Assembly (NCBI GenBank): GCA_050331455.1
Contig: JBHJGV010000088.1
Span: 1 to 36,386, forward strand
Length of the DNA stretch: 36,386 nucleotides
Reading direction: 5' to 3'
DNA from: CAYUYV01 sp050331455
GTDB taxonomy: Bacteria > Pseudomonadota > Alphaproteobacteria > JAJFIK01
Shown here: positions 1 to 7,782 of the stretch, in pieces
Position numbering within the stretch: position 1 is the stretch's first letter
Layout of the letters: every line of letters begins with the position of its first letter
Notes under the pieces: model-generated
The model's database searches: none
What the model was told of the DNA's origin: nothing
Seen by the model: only the letters and a program-made list of their open reading frames with translations
Program-made: the position numbers and the translations under genes

Positions 1-1
1 G

Positions 2-157
2 GATCTCGCCGATCTCGACACCACCGGCGATGGCCTGATCACCGCCGCCGACGCCCTGGCCTCGACGGGCCCGACCGGCCTGGTCCTGACCTTCGCCTCC
101 GCCTCGGTCACCTTCGAGGGCCTGACGGAGATCGACCTGGAGAGTGTCGCGGTGTGA
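2..157 (+). CDS. C-terminal end of a calcium-binding/RTX-like protein (partial)
   Basis: This is the last 51 codons of a gene that begins outside the window; the frame starts at base 2 and ends in TGA at 155-157. The visible peptide opens with an acidic Asp-rich loop (D-T-T-G-D-G-L-I-T-A-A-D-A-L) that resembles an EF-hand or dockerin-like calcium loop. It ends in a short beta-rich tail, V-T-F-E-G-L-T-E-I-D-L. Such Asp/Gly loops followed by a hydrophobic beta tail are common at the C-termini of large secreted RTX or cadherin-like proteins of alphaproteobacteria, so export with calcium binding is inferred. The rest of the protein is not visible, so its real function is unknown. A strong terminator follows 26 bases after the stop. 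Confidence 0.6.
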   Translation, partial: DLADLDTTGDGLITAADALASTGPTGLVLTFASASVTFEGLTEIDLESVAV

Positions 158-183
158 TCGCGCCGCCTGGGAAACACACTCTG

Positions 184-217
184 CCCCCCGGGAGACATCC
201 GTCTCTCGGGGGGCTTT
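184..217 (+). terminator. Rho-independent terminator
   Basis: A 13-bp stem (184-196 with 201-213, one G-T wobble) closes a four-base loop and is followed by CTTT. It lies 26 bases past the stop of the partial left-edge gene and should end its transcript. Confidence 0.8.
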
Positions 218-724
218 CTGGAACCGCCCGAACGCGCAACACCCAAGACCGGCCAAGCCCCCCGATTTCAGTTATTTTCCATAATATATATTATGCGACA
301 AACTGATTGAGCCTCAAGGGGTGCGCCCCGATCCCGCGGAGGCGGGTTCTCGCTGGCCTCATTTCTGGAGCGCTAAGGTTCCACTAAGTCCCACGTGGTC
401 TGGCGCCCTCAGCGCCCTGCGGATCGACAGGACGACTGTGCCTCCCTTGGGGACCGGACGCATCCGGCATCCCTTCAGCGTGATCCCCCGACGCCCTCTC
501 AGAGGGCCCCGCCCCGCGCAAACCCGCCCCCACGCGAACCCGCGCCCGTGCGGATCGGACGAGACCGGAGGCAGACGGCTCTCGGCCTTTGCCCAGGGCC
601 GCTTGGCGACGCGTCGCGTCTCCCGCATCTTCGGCATGCTTGCCAGTGGCCTTGCGATGCGGAAGGCTGGGCGGAAAGCGGGGCAGTCAGAACGCCTCAC
701 AGGGGCCGCGCAAAGGAGGAAACC
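218..724. other. Long intergenic stretch with an AT-rich palindrome
   Basis: About 500 bases with no convincing gene. Open frames exist on both strands but have no family resemblance and are rich in Arg/Pro, as expected for non-coding GC-rich DNA. The only clear structures are an AT-rich patch near 271-300 holding a perfect palindrome (280-295) and a small hairpin at 493-507. The last bases carry the ribosome binding site of the downstream dehydrogenase. Confidence 0.6.
280..295. promoter_or_regulatory. Perfect 16-bp palindrome in an AT-rich patch
   Basis: CATAATATATATTATG reads the same on both strands and sits in the only strongly AT-rich spot of this region. Perfect dyads of this size are typical operators for dimeric regulators, and the patch could also hold a promoter. 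It lies 430 bases before the dehydrogenase start, so its target is uncertain. Confidence 0.4.
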
Positions 725-1489
725 ATGGACATCAAGGATCGGCTGATCGTTGTGACGGGGGCCGCAAGCGGCATCGGCAAGGCACTCGCGCACCGGTTTC
801 ACCGGGACGGAGCCCGCCTGGTCGTGTGCGCTGATCTCAACCGCGACGGTGTGCTGGGCGTTGCCCAGAGCGTGTCCGGCCCCGGCTACCAGGTCAATGT
901 GGCGCGTGAAGAAGACATTGCGGGGCTGATCGAGGCGGTCGAGCGCGATTTCGGACCCATCGATCTGTTCTGCTCCAATGCGGGCATCGGTATCGGCGGC
1001 GGCCCGGAGGTCGGCAATGACCAGTGGCAGCGCATCTGGGACATCAATGTCATGTCCCATGTTTGGGCGGCCCGGCATCTGGTGCCGCGCATGCTGGCCC
1101 GCGGCGGCGGTTACATGCTCAACACGGCCTCGGCGGCGGGTCTGTTATCCCAGATCGGCTCGGCGCCCTATGCGGTCACCAAACACGCGGCCGTCGCCCT
1201 CGGCGAATGGCTGGCGATCACTTATGGCGAACAGGGCCTTAAGGTGTCTGTCCTGTGCCCCCAGGCCGTGCGCACGGCCATGACCGCCGGCAATGAGCAA
1301 GGCGTTGCGAGCGTCGACGGCATGCTGGAGCCGGAGGATGTGGCCGAGGCCTGTGTGCGGACGATCGAAGCGGAAGAGTTCCTGGTCCTGCCCCATCCGG
1401 AAGTGCGCGATTACATGCAGCGCAAGACCGCCGATTACGACCGCTGGATCCGCGGCATGCAACGCCTCAACCGCCACTATCAGGGGTAA
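725..1489 (+). CDS. Short-chain dehydrogenase/reductase (SDR) family oxidoreductase
   Basis: A 254-residue NAD(P)-dependent oxidoreductase of the classical SDR family, cytosolic and probably tetrameric. The Rossmann cofactor loop TGAASGIG lies at residues 11-18, the NAG motif at 85-87, and the catalytic Ser136, Tyr149 and Lys153 (Y-x3-K) are all present; length is typical of the family. The frame is open well upstream, but the start at 725 is chosen because a strong AAAGGAGGA site ends four bases before it and the peptide begins in family register there. The substrate cannot be read from sequence. The stop abuts the stop of the opposing MoaD-like gene with no spacer. It may act on the product of the neighbouring molybdenum hydroxylase, but that rests only on proximity. 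Confidence 0.9.
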   Translation: MDIKDRLIVVTGAASGIGKALAHRFHRDGARLVVCADLNRDGVLGVAQSVSGPGYQVNVAREEDIAGLIEAVERDFGPIDLFCSNAGIGIGGGPEVGNDQWQRIWDINVMSHVWAARHLVPRMLARGGGYMLNTASAAGLLSQIGSAPYAVTKHAAVALGEWLAITYGEQGLKVSVLCPQAVRTAMTAGNEQGVASVDGMLEPEDVAEACVRTIEAEEFLVLPHPEVRDYMQRKTADYDRWIRGMQRLNRHYQG

Positions 1490-1738
1490 TCATCCCCCCT
1501 TTACGATGGGGATGAAGCAGACTTCCGAGTCCGGCTGGAGCGCTTCCAAAGCGGCGTGCTGGACCAGCACGCCGTCGATGGTCACGGAGATCTCCGTTTC
1601 GATGTCGTCCGTAATGCCTGGAAACAGCGCTTCAAGCTGGGTAAACAGCCCCCGCATGGTCCGGGCCGAGATGACGTGCTCTTTCCGGCCGCCCGCATAG
1701 GCATCGGCAAGATCGCGGGTCAGGATCACCCGGGCCAT
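1490..1738 (-). CDS. MoaD/ThiS-like ubiquitin-fold sulfur carrier
   Basis: An 82-residue protein ending in V-K-G-G, the Gly-Gly tail that is adenylated and thiocarboxylated in MoaD and ThiS proteins. Size, the I-T-V/I-D-G-V-L core and the C-terminal F-I-P-I-V segment fit the beta-grasp MoaD family. It is the last gene of the molybdenum hydroxylase operon, starting seven bases after the large-subunit stop with GTGAGG as a ribosome site. MoaD supplies sulfur for the dithiolene of molybdopterin; a copy inside a hydroxylase operon suggests a dedicated sulfur donor for cofactor assembly or sulfuration of this enzyme. That role is inferred. No partner MoaE is seen nearby. Confidence 0.8.
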   Translation of the reverse strand: MARVILTRDLADAYAGGRKEHVISARTMRGLFTQLEALFPGITDDIETEISVTIDGVLVQHAALEALQPDSEVCFIPIVKGG

Positions 1739-1745
1739 AGGTGCC

Positions 1746-4037
1746 TCACCCGGTGATGGCGGCCAGGACCCGCGGCGGCGACAGGGGCAGATCGGTCATC
1801 CGTTGACCGATGGCATGGGACACGGCATTGGCCACGGCACCAAGGGGCGGCACAATGGGCACTTCACCCACGCCGCGCACCCCGTAAGGATGTTCCGGGT
1901 TCGGCACTTCTACGATGACCGTGTCGATCATGGGCAGGTCCGACGCCACCGGGATGCGATAGTCCAGAAACGCCGGGTTCTCCAGGCGGCCGTCGGGGCC
2001 GTAGAGATAGGCCTCGTTCAGCGCCCAGCCGATACCCTGCGCGACGCCGCCCTGCATCTGGCCTTCCACGTAGGACGGGTGGATCGCCCGGCCGGCGTCC
2101 TGGACCGCCGTGTAGCGGATCACGTCCACCCGGCCCGTTTCCGGATCAACCTCAACATCGCAGATATGGGTCCCGAAACCGGGGCCGGCGCCCTTGGCGT
2201 TGATGGTGGCCTTGCCGCTGATCGGGCCACCGGTCTCGCCGGCCTTGGCGGCGAGGTCGCCGAGGGACAACGGATCGAACACGCCCACATTGGTGCTGGC
2301 GGGGTGGGCGGCGCCGTCACGCCATTCGATCCCGTCCACGTCCACATCCCAGAGCCTCGCGGCCCGGGCCCGCAACTGGTCCACAATGTCCTTGGCCGCC
2401 TCGATCACGGCCATGCCGATGGCGAAGGTCACGCGGCTGCCGCCGGTCAGGTCGCTATAGGGGATCGAAGCGGTGTCGCCGATAATAGGGCGCACACGAT
2501 CCACCGGGATGCCCAGCACCTCGGCCGCCATCAGGGCGAGCGAAGCGCGCGAGCCGCCAATGTCCGGGTTCGGAGAGACGACAACCGCCGTTCCGTCCGG
2601 ATTGATGTTGATGATCGCACTGGATTGCCCGCCGATATTGAACCAGAAACCGCAGGCGACCCCCCGCCCCTGATTGGGCCCGAGGGGGGCGCTGTAATGG
2701 GCGCGGGCCTTGGCGGCCTGGAGCGTTTCCTCCATGCCGATGTCCGAAAAGGTCGGGCCGTAGGCCGTGCGGGTCCCCTTGCGGGCCACGTTTTTCAAAC
2801 GCAGATCGATGGGATCGATGCCGAGCGTCTCGCTCAGCTCGTCGATCACGCTTTCGACGGCAAAAGCGGAGATGGGCGCGCCGGGTGCGCGGTAGGCGGC
2901 GCATTTCGGTCGATTGCTGACCACGTCATAGCCGACCACCCGGACGTTTTTCAGGTCATAGCAGGCAAAGGCCGCCATGCAGCCCGGGCCCATGGGCGAG
3001 CCCGGAAAGGCGCCGGCCTGGTATTTCAACTCCACATGGCCGGCCGTGATGGTGCCGTCCTTGCGCGCGCCGATTTTGGTGCGGACCACGCCGCCCGAGG
3101 TCGGGCCGGTGCCCGTGAACACGTCCTGGCGGGACATGACCATGCGCACGGGCCGGCCGGCCTTGCGTGAGAGAAGCAGCGCCACCGGCTCCAGATAAAC
3201 GGTGGTCTTGCCGCCAAAACCGCCGCCGATCTCGGCCGGGACGACGCGAATATCGGCCTCGTCGAGTTTCAGCAGCTTGGCGGTCAGGGCCCGGACCATG
3301 AAATGGCCCTGGCTGGAACACCACAGCCGGGACTGTCCGTCCCCGGTCCATTCGGCAACCGCGGCATGGGGTTCGATATAGGCCTGGTGGACAGGCGCCG
3401 TTCGGAAGGTGCGCTCCAGGACGATATCGGCCTCGGCAAAGCCCTTGTCGATGTCACCCAGCTCCAGCGTCATGGTCCGCGCGACATTGGACGGCGTCTG
3501 GGGCTTCGGCTTGATGCCACGGGTAAACAGGTCCTCGTGCAGAATCGGGGCGTCCGGCGCCATGGCCTCTTCCACATCGATCACATGGGGCAGGACGTCA
3601 TAGGTGACCTGGATGAGGCCGAGGGCCTGTTCCGCGATGGCGGGGCTCGTGGCGGCAACGGCCGCGACGGCATGGCCTTCGTAGAGCACTTTGTCCCGGG
3701 CCATTACGTTGCGCGCCAAGTCCCGGGTCTGGATGGCCGCCTCGCCCCCGTCCACGAGACCGTCATCGGGATCGGGAAAATCGGCACCGGTGACGACGGC
3801 TTTCACGCCCGGCAGGGCCGCCGCGCGCGTGGTGTCGATGTGCACCAGCCGGGCATGGGGATGGGGGCTGCGCAGGACGCGCCCCGTCAGCATGCCGGGC
3901 AGCATGAGATCGGCGCCAAAATCGGCCCGGCCGGTCACTTTGTCCGCGCCGTCGGGCCGGATGATCCGCTGTCCGATCCAGCGGGTCGGCGGATCGCCGC
4001 GCTCTGCTGTGACAGTCTTGGGCGTGTGCGCGCTCAT
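1746..4037 (-). CDS. Molybdenum hydroxylase large (molybdopterin-binding) subunit, xanthine dehydrogenase family
   Basis: A 763-residue catalytic subunit of an aerobic xanthine dehydrogenase/CO dehydrogenase-type enzyme, which hydroxylates a C-H bond using water at a Mo-molybdopterin centre. Seen: the N-terminal hammerhead domain (about 25-140), the cofactor motif GGGFGGK at 271-277, the A-Y-R-A-P-G-A-P active-site loop, and the C-terminal G-V-G-E motif with the presumed catalytic Glu725. The active-site loop lacks the Cys-Ser-Phe-Arg signature of form I CO dehydrogenase, so CO is not the likely substrate; heterocycles, aldehydes or purines are possible. ATG overlaps the small-subunit stop by four bases (ATGA), indicating translational coupling. 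No signal peptide is seen, so it should be cytoplasmic. Confidence 0.92.
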   Translation of the reverse strand: MSAHTPKTVTAERGDPPTRWIGQRIIRPDGADKVTGRADFGADLMLPGMLTGRVLRSPHPHARLVHIDTTRAAALPGVKAVVTGADFPDPDDGLVDGGEAAIQTRDLARNVMARDKVLYEGHAVAAVAATSPAIAEQALGLIQVTYDVLPHVIDVEEAMAPDAPILHEDLFTRGIKPKPQTPSNVARTMTLELGDIDKGFAEADIVLERTFRTAPVHQAYIEPHAAVAEWTGDGQSRLWCSSQGHFMVRALTAKLLKLDEADIRVVPAEIGGGFGGKTTVYLEPVALLLSRKAGRPVRMVMSRQDVFTGTGPTSGGVVRTKIGARKDGTITAGHVELKYQAGAFPGSPMGPGCMAAFACYDLKNVRVVGYDVVSNRPKCAAYRAPGAPISAFAVESVIDELSETLGIDPIDLRLKNVARKGTRTAYGPTFSDIGMEETLQAAKARAHYSAPLGPNQGRGVACGFWFNIGGQSSAIININPDGTAVVVSPNPDIGGSRASLALMAAEVLGIPVDRVRPIIGDTASIPYSDLTGGSRVTFAIGMAVIEAAKDIVDQLRARAARLWDVDVDGIEWRDGAAHPASTNVGVFDPLSLGDLAAKAGETGGPISGKATINAKGAGPGFGTHICDVEVDPETGRVDVIRYTAVQDAGRAIHPSYVEGQMQGGVAQGIGWALNEAYLYGPDGRLENPAFLDYRIPVASDLPMIDTVIVEVPNPEHPYGVRGVGEVPIVPPLGAVANAVSHAIGQRMTDLPLSPPRVLAAITG

Positions 4038-4552
4038 GGGCGATCCTCTCCCATCTTCGCGGCCGCTTTGGTTACCGCACGGACGATTTTGTCATAACCG
4101 GTGCATCGGCACAGATTGCCGGCGAGCCAATAGCGGATTTCCCGTTCGCTGGGATTGGGAGTCTGGTCCAGCAGGGCCTTGGCGGCCACGATGAAACCGG
4201 GGGTGCAGAACCCGCATTGCAGCGCCGCTTCCTCCAGAAAGGCCTGTTGAACCGGATGGAGGGCGTCGCCGGTGGCGATACCCTCCACTGTCTCCACGGT
4301 GCGTCCGTCCACCTCTGCGCCGAGGACAAGGCAGGCACACACGACCTTGCCGTCGAGAATGACGCTGCAGGCCCCGCAGTCGCCGGTGGAACAGCCTTCC
4401 TTGGTCCCGGTCAGGTGGAGGTCATCCCGGATCACGTCCAACAGGGTTTGGGTGGGTTCACAGAGGAACTCGGTCGGTTCGCCGTTGACCGTGGCGGCCA
4501 CGTGGACCTTTACCATTTTGGAAGGAGCGGGTGTCGAGGGGGCCGATGTCAT
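4034..4552 (-). CDS. Molybdenum hydroxylase small [2Fe-2S] subunit
   Basis: A 172-residue electron-transfer subunit. The plant-type ferredoxin cluster is ligated by Cys54, Cys59, Cys62 and Cys74 (C-x4-C-G-A-C pattern). The second, buried cluster is ligated by Cys113, Cys116, Cys148 and Cys150 (C-G-F-C and L-C-R-C-T-G). All eight ligands are present and the length is normal for CoxS/XdhA-type small subunits. It passes electrons from the Mo centre to the FAD subunit. Both ends overlap neighbouring genes by four bases (ATGA), so the three subunits are probably made in fixed ratio. The first dozen residues are Ser/Pro/Thr-rich and may be an unstructured extension. Confidence 0.95.
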   Translation of the reverse strand: MTSAPSTPAPSKMVKVHVAATVNGEPTEFLCEPTQTLLDVIRDDLHLTGTKEGCSTGDCGACSVILDGKVVCACLVLGAEVDGRTVETVEGIATGDALHPVQQAFLEEAALQCGFCTPGFIVAAKALLDQTPNPSEREIRYWLAGNLCRCTGYDKIVRAVTKAAAKMGEDRP

Positions 4553-5418
4553 TGGGATTGCGCCCTTTCTGCTGCCGTCCGAACCGCACGCCGGGCGAGT
4601 ACGCCGGCGACTTGGGTCCGGTAGGCGATGGTGCCGCGCTTGTCATCGATGGGGCGGCAGACCGCCCGGGCCGCCGTTTCGAGTTTTGCCAGGGCCGGCT
4701 CATCCAGTGGGGTGCCCAGAATGGCATGGGCCGCCTCCGTGACCAGCAAAGGCGTTGGCGCCACGGCGCCCAACGCGATTCGGGCCGCCGAACAGCGCCC
4801 GTCGGTGTCCATGGTCACGCTGGCGGCGGCGCCGACAATGGCGATATCCATTTCCGTACGGGGCGTCAGACGCAGATAGGCATCGCCGGTCCGCACGGGC
4901 GGTACGGGCAGTTTAAAGCACAGCACGAACTCGTCCGTCTTCAGAACGGTGCGCCCCGGACCGGTCACCACCTCCTCGACCTTGACCTCGCGCGCACCCG
5001 TGGGCCCCACAATGATGGCCACGGCACCGGCGGCGATGAGGGCCGGCACGCTATCGGCGGCGGGCGATGCATTGCACAAATTGCCGCCCGGAGAGGCGCG
5101 CCCTTGGATTTGCTGGGATCCGATCAGGTCCATGGCCTCGGCAAGGCCCGGCCAGAGGGCGCGCACGCGGACATGGCGGGACAGATCCGCACCGCACACG
5201 GCAGCGCCGATAAAGACGGATCCGTCGCGCTCGGTGATCCCGCACGCTTCAGGGATTTTCTTGATGTCCACAATGGTTTGGGGCCGGGCGCGCGCCGTGC
5301 GCATTTGGACGAGGAGATCGGTCCCCCCAGCCAGCACACGCGCCTGGCCGCCAGCGGCAGCGAGCGCCGCGACCGCATCCTGGATGCTGTGTGGCGCAAA
5401 ATATCCAGCTGCCGTCAT
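4549..5418 (-). CDS. Molybdenum hydroxylase FAD-binding medium subunit
   Basis: A 289-residue flavoprotein of the CoxM/XdhB type, first gene of the operon. The FAD-binding motifs AGGTDL (30-35) and GGNLCNASPAAD (111-122) are intact, and the C-terminal CO dehydrogenase flavoprotein domain follows (about 180-285, with the T-E-M-D-I-A segment). It takes electrons from the iron-sulfur subunit and passes them to NAD+, oxygen or another acceptor. The frame is open further upstream, but 5418 is chosen because GGAGG stands eight bases before it and the family N-terminus begins with this aromatic segment. A plausible promoter lies about 90-115 bases upstream. Confidence 0.93.
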   Translation of the reverse strand: MTAAGYFAPHSIQDAVAALAAAGGQARVLAGGTDLLVQMRTARARPQTIVDIKKIPEACGITERDGSVFIGAAVCGADLSRHVRVRALWPGLAEAMDLIGSQQIQGRASPGGNLCNASPAADSVPALIAAGAVAIIVGPTGAREVKVEEVVTGPGRTVLKTDEFVLCFKLPVPPVRTGDAYLRLTPRTEMDIAIVGAAASVTMDTDGRCSAARIALGAVAPTPLLVTEAAHAILGTPLDEPALAKLETAARAVCRPIDDKRGTIAYRTQVAGVLARRAVRTAAERAQSQ

Positions 5419-5938
5419 GAATGGCGCCTCCGCTGATGGGATCCCCCGTGTTGGCCGGGACCGGAATGGCCGACAGGCGCCTGACCACGCCTTTTTAGTG
5501 AGGCAAGTATAGACGCGGGCTCCCCAGCCGGGCAAGCCGGGCCCGGTGCCGCCCCGTCGCGCATGGCGTGGCACGACCCCGGGCGACCGGCGCTCAATCC
5601 ATTCCCCTGCGGATCAGAAGCGGACCTTGGCCTCCACCAGAAAGACCCGCCGAAATCCCGGTCCGGGCTTTGACCGTTTGCCCAAGGATAATCCGGCCCA
5701 TCCGAACACTGTGGAGCGCCGGCGCATCGCCATGGCACGCGGCGCCGGGCCCTCCTTGAGCCGCAGACGGGCGGACCCACGCGGCATTCCCCACGCGGCA
5801 AGAGCACCGAGGCCGATGGGCCAGGATGGGGTGGCGAAGCGAGCGCACAAGGGCAATACTGAGCGCAATGAAAGCGACGGATGACGGGATCCAAATCGCC
5901 GCGTTTTCACCGTCGCCCGGGTCTTGGGGAGAGAAAAC
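5419..5938. other. Divergent intergenic region, possible minus-strand remnant
   Basis: 520 bases between the divergent Mo hydroxylase operon and the heme-lipoprotein gene. No intact gene is recognised. A minus-strand frame ending at 5614 reads as a plausible protein tail (ending R-V-F-L-V-E-A-K-V-R-F), which looks like the last beta strand of an outer-membrane barrel. The upstream part has no family resemblance and runs into the heme-lipoprotein gene on the other strand, so it is not called as a gene. Confidence 0.4.
5506..5535 (-). promoter_or_regulatory. Candidate sigma70-type promoter for the Mo hydroxylase operon
   Basis: On the minus strand TTGCCC (5530-5535) and TATACT (5506-5511) are separated by 18 bases. 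This would place the transcription start near 5499, about 80 bases before the FAD-subunit ATG. The match is moderate at the -35 and good at the -10. Confidence 0.4.
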
Positions 5939-6418
5939 ATGACGCGTCGAGGTGCCTTGAGGCCCGGTGGGATCGCCATTCTGGCCCTGGCCGTGCCAGC
6001 CCTGGCCGGGCTGGTCGCCTGCTCCGATAAGGACAGTGACCGCACGAGCCGGGTAAAGGCCTATATGGTCGACGTGTTGGAACCCGCCGCCGACGGCATC
6101 TGGGAAAAGGCCGGCTACGTCATCACCCGGGACGGGGAACGCGAGTTGTGGCCCACGACCGATGAAGGCTGGGCGGCCGTCGTGGCCCGGGCCGAAACGA
6201 TCATCGAGGCCGGCTCCGTGCTCGCCAGCGACGACTATGCCGAGGACCGGGACGACTGGGTCGATATTTCGGGAGGCCTTGTGGCGGCCGGTGAACTGGT
6301 CCGCGACACGGCCCTGGCCCGGGACAAGGATGCCTTGTTCGATGCGGGCGGCCATCTCTACCGGGTCTGCCGCTCCTGCCACATGGTCTACTGGCAGGAA
6401 GAAGGCAGCGGCTCGTGA
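5939..6418 (+). CDS. Cytochrome c-like lipoprotein with C-terminal heme site
   Basis: A 159-residue exported protein. The N-terminus has a basic patch, a hydrophobic stretch and a lipobox (L-V-A-C, Cys28), so it should be lipid-anchored in the periplasm. A single c-type heme motif C-R-S-C-H lies at 144-148, close to the C-terminus, as in the four-helix cytochrome c'/c556 family; the acidic helical middle fits that fold. It probably carries electrons or binds a ligand at the heme in the periplasm. The start at 5939 is preceded by GGGGAGAG. The stop overlaps the GTG start of the HupE-like gene, making it the first gene of a five-gene run. Confidence 0.8.
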   Translation: MTRRGALRPGGIAILALAVPALAGLVACSDKDSDRTSRVKAYMVDVLEPAADGIWEKAGYVITRDGERELWPTTDEGWAAVVARAETIIEAGSVLASDDYAEDRDDWVDISGGLVAAGELVRDTALARDKDALFDAGGHLYRVCRSCHMVYWQEEGSGS

Positions 6419-7161
6419 GCCAAGCGGCCACAGGCCGGTTGTACCGGGTGCCCCTCCATAGGCTACGGGTCCTGGGGCTACGGGTCCGGGGGCTGTGGGT
6501 CCTGGCGAGCCTGTGCGCCTTTGCCGGAGCAGCTCTGGCCCATGACGTGTCGGCGGCCAATGCCCGCTACGTGGCTGCCCTCGACGGGCCGGCGCCGGTG
6601 CCGTTTCTCTATCTCGGCGCCAAGCACATGGTTACGGGCCTCGACCATGTCTTCTTCCTGATCGGCGTGGTCTTTTTCATCCGCCGCCTGAAGGACATCC
6701 TGCTTTACGTGTCGCTGTTCACGGTCGGCCACAGCCTGACCCTGCTCGGCGGGGTCTTTTACGGCGTGTCCCTCAACCACGCGGCAGTCGATGCGGTGAT
6801 CGGGGTGTCCGTCCTTTATAAGGCTTTCGAGAATATGGGCGGGTTTGACCGCCTGTTCGGCCGGCGCTTCGATATGCGGGCGATGGTGTTCGGCTTCGGC
6901 CTCGTCCACGGGCTTGGTCTTTCCGGCAAGCTCCAGGATCTGTCCCTGTCCGACAACGGATTGCTGGTCAATCTTGTTAGCTTCAACTTGGGCGTGGAGA
7001 TCGGCCAGGTCATCGTTCTGACGGCCGTGATCGGGCTGCTGGATGCGTGGCGGCGCCTGCCGGGCTTTTCGGCCCAGGCCTTCGCCGCCAATACGGCGCT
7101 CATGGCCGGCGGCGTGGTGCTGACCGGCCTGCATCTTTTCGGACTGCTGGTGACGCCATGA
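6415..7161 (+). CDS. HupE/UreJ-like membrane protein
   Basis: A 248-residue inner-membrane protein with a long signal-like N-terminus (cleavage plausible after Ala42, before H-D-V-S) and about six membrane segments. The motifs G-A-K-H-M-x3-G-L-D-H (near 69-79) and F-T-V-G-H-S-L-T-L are characteristic of the HupE/UreJ family, whose best-known members take up nickel or cobalt. In marine proteobacteria similar proteins occur in operons without hydrogenase or urease, as here, so the metal is unknown. The start is GTG at 6415, overlapping the previous stop (GTGA). Three 15-bp repeats encode much of the signal region. The next gene starts on its stop codon (ATGA). Confidence 0.8.
   Translation: MSQAATGRLYRVPLHRLRVLGLRVRGLWVLASLCAFAGAALAHDVSAANARYVAALDGPAPVPFLYLGAKHMVTGLDHVFFLIGVVFFIRRLKDILLYVSLFTVGHSLTLLGGVFYGVSLNHAAVDAVIGVSVLYKAFENMGGFDRLFGRRFDMRAMVFGFGLVHGLGLSGKLQDLSLSDNGLLVNLVSFNLGVEIGQVIVLTAVIGLLDAWRRLPGFSAQAFAANTALMAGGVVLTGLHLFGLLVTP
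6463..6507 (+). repeat. Three 15-bp tandem repeats inside the signal-peptide coding region
   Basis: Units at 6463-6477, 6478-6492 and 6493-6507 read CTACGGGTCCTGGGG, CTACGGGTCCGGGGG and CTGTGGGTCCTGGCG. Each encodes five residues (R-V-L-G-L, R-V-R-G-L, W-V-L-A-S), so copy changes keep frame. The GGGTCC core and 15-base period recur in two nearby non-coding arrays. Confidence 0.75.
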
Positions 7162-7778
7162 ACGAGACCCAAGCCGCTTCCAACCGCCCAGTCTGGGCTG
7201 CCACGGCCCTTGCCTTTGCCGCAGGCGCCGTGATCCTGGTGATCGCCGTTCTGCCGGCGGAATATGGCGTCGATCCCACGGGGCTCGGCGCGCGCCTCGG
7301 GCTGACCGGCCTCGCTGAGACGGCTCCCCTCGCCCTCGCGCCCCAGGACAGGGAGCATCACCGGGACGCGGTTTCCTTCACCTTGGACCCCTTCGAGTCC
7401 CTCGAATACAAATATGCCCTCAAGAAAGGCGCCGGCATGCTCTTTTCCTGGCATGCCACCGGCCCCCTCGCCTATGATTTCCACAGCGAGCCGGAAGGCG
7501 CCAGCGAAGGCGTGGCGGAAAGTTTCGACAAGGACAAAGCCGCCAAGGCCCATGGGGCCTATGTGGCGCCTTTCACGGGCATCCATGGCTGGTTCTGGGA
7601 AAACCGGACGGCCGAACCGGTCACCGTCACGCTGAATGCCACCGGCTTTTTCGACCGGGCGATCACATTCCGGGACGGCTTCGAAAGACCTCGGGCCATT
7701 CCGCCCGCCGCCGCATCATCGGATGACATGCCCTCGGCAAGGCGCCATCCGATGACGCAACAGGGGAAAGCGAGGTGA
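7158..7778 (+). CDS. Single-pass transmembrane anchor protein
   Basis: A 206-residue protein with one N-terminal membrane segment (about 11-33) followed by the signature A-E-Y-G-V-D-P-T-G-L-G at about 34-44. This is typical of small 'transmembrane anchor' proteins often found next to HupE/UreJ-like genes in proteobacteria. The remaining 160 residues should be periplasmic and carry aromatic and His positions (S-W-H-A-T-G, H-G-W-F-W) that may bind a ligand; this is inferred. The ATG overlaps the HupE stop (ATGA), showing coupled translation and probably a complex. The C-terminal 35 residues are Pro/Ala-rich and likely disordered. Biochemical function is not established. Confidence 0.7.
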   Translation: MNETQAASNRPVWAATALAFAAGAVILVIAVLPAEYGVDPTGLGARLGLTGLAETAPLALAPQDREHHRDAVSFTLDPFESLEYKYALKKGAGMLFSWHATGPLAYDFHSEPEGASEGVAESFDKDKAAKAHGAYVAPFTGIHGWFWENRTAEPVTVTLNATGFFDRAITFRDGFERPRAIPPAAASSDDMPSARRHPMTQQGKAR

Positions 7779-7782
7779 TCCC

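Noticed and set aside
1803..3170. Plus-strand open frame opposite the Mo hydroxylase large subunit
   Set aside because: It is a shadow frame; the opposite strand carries all conserved molybdopterin-binding motifs.
1746..4037. Form I carbon monoxide dehydrogenase
   Set aside because: The active-site loop reads A-Y-R-A-P-G and lacks the Cys-containing signature of CoxL; no other cox genes are present.
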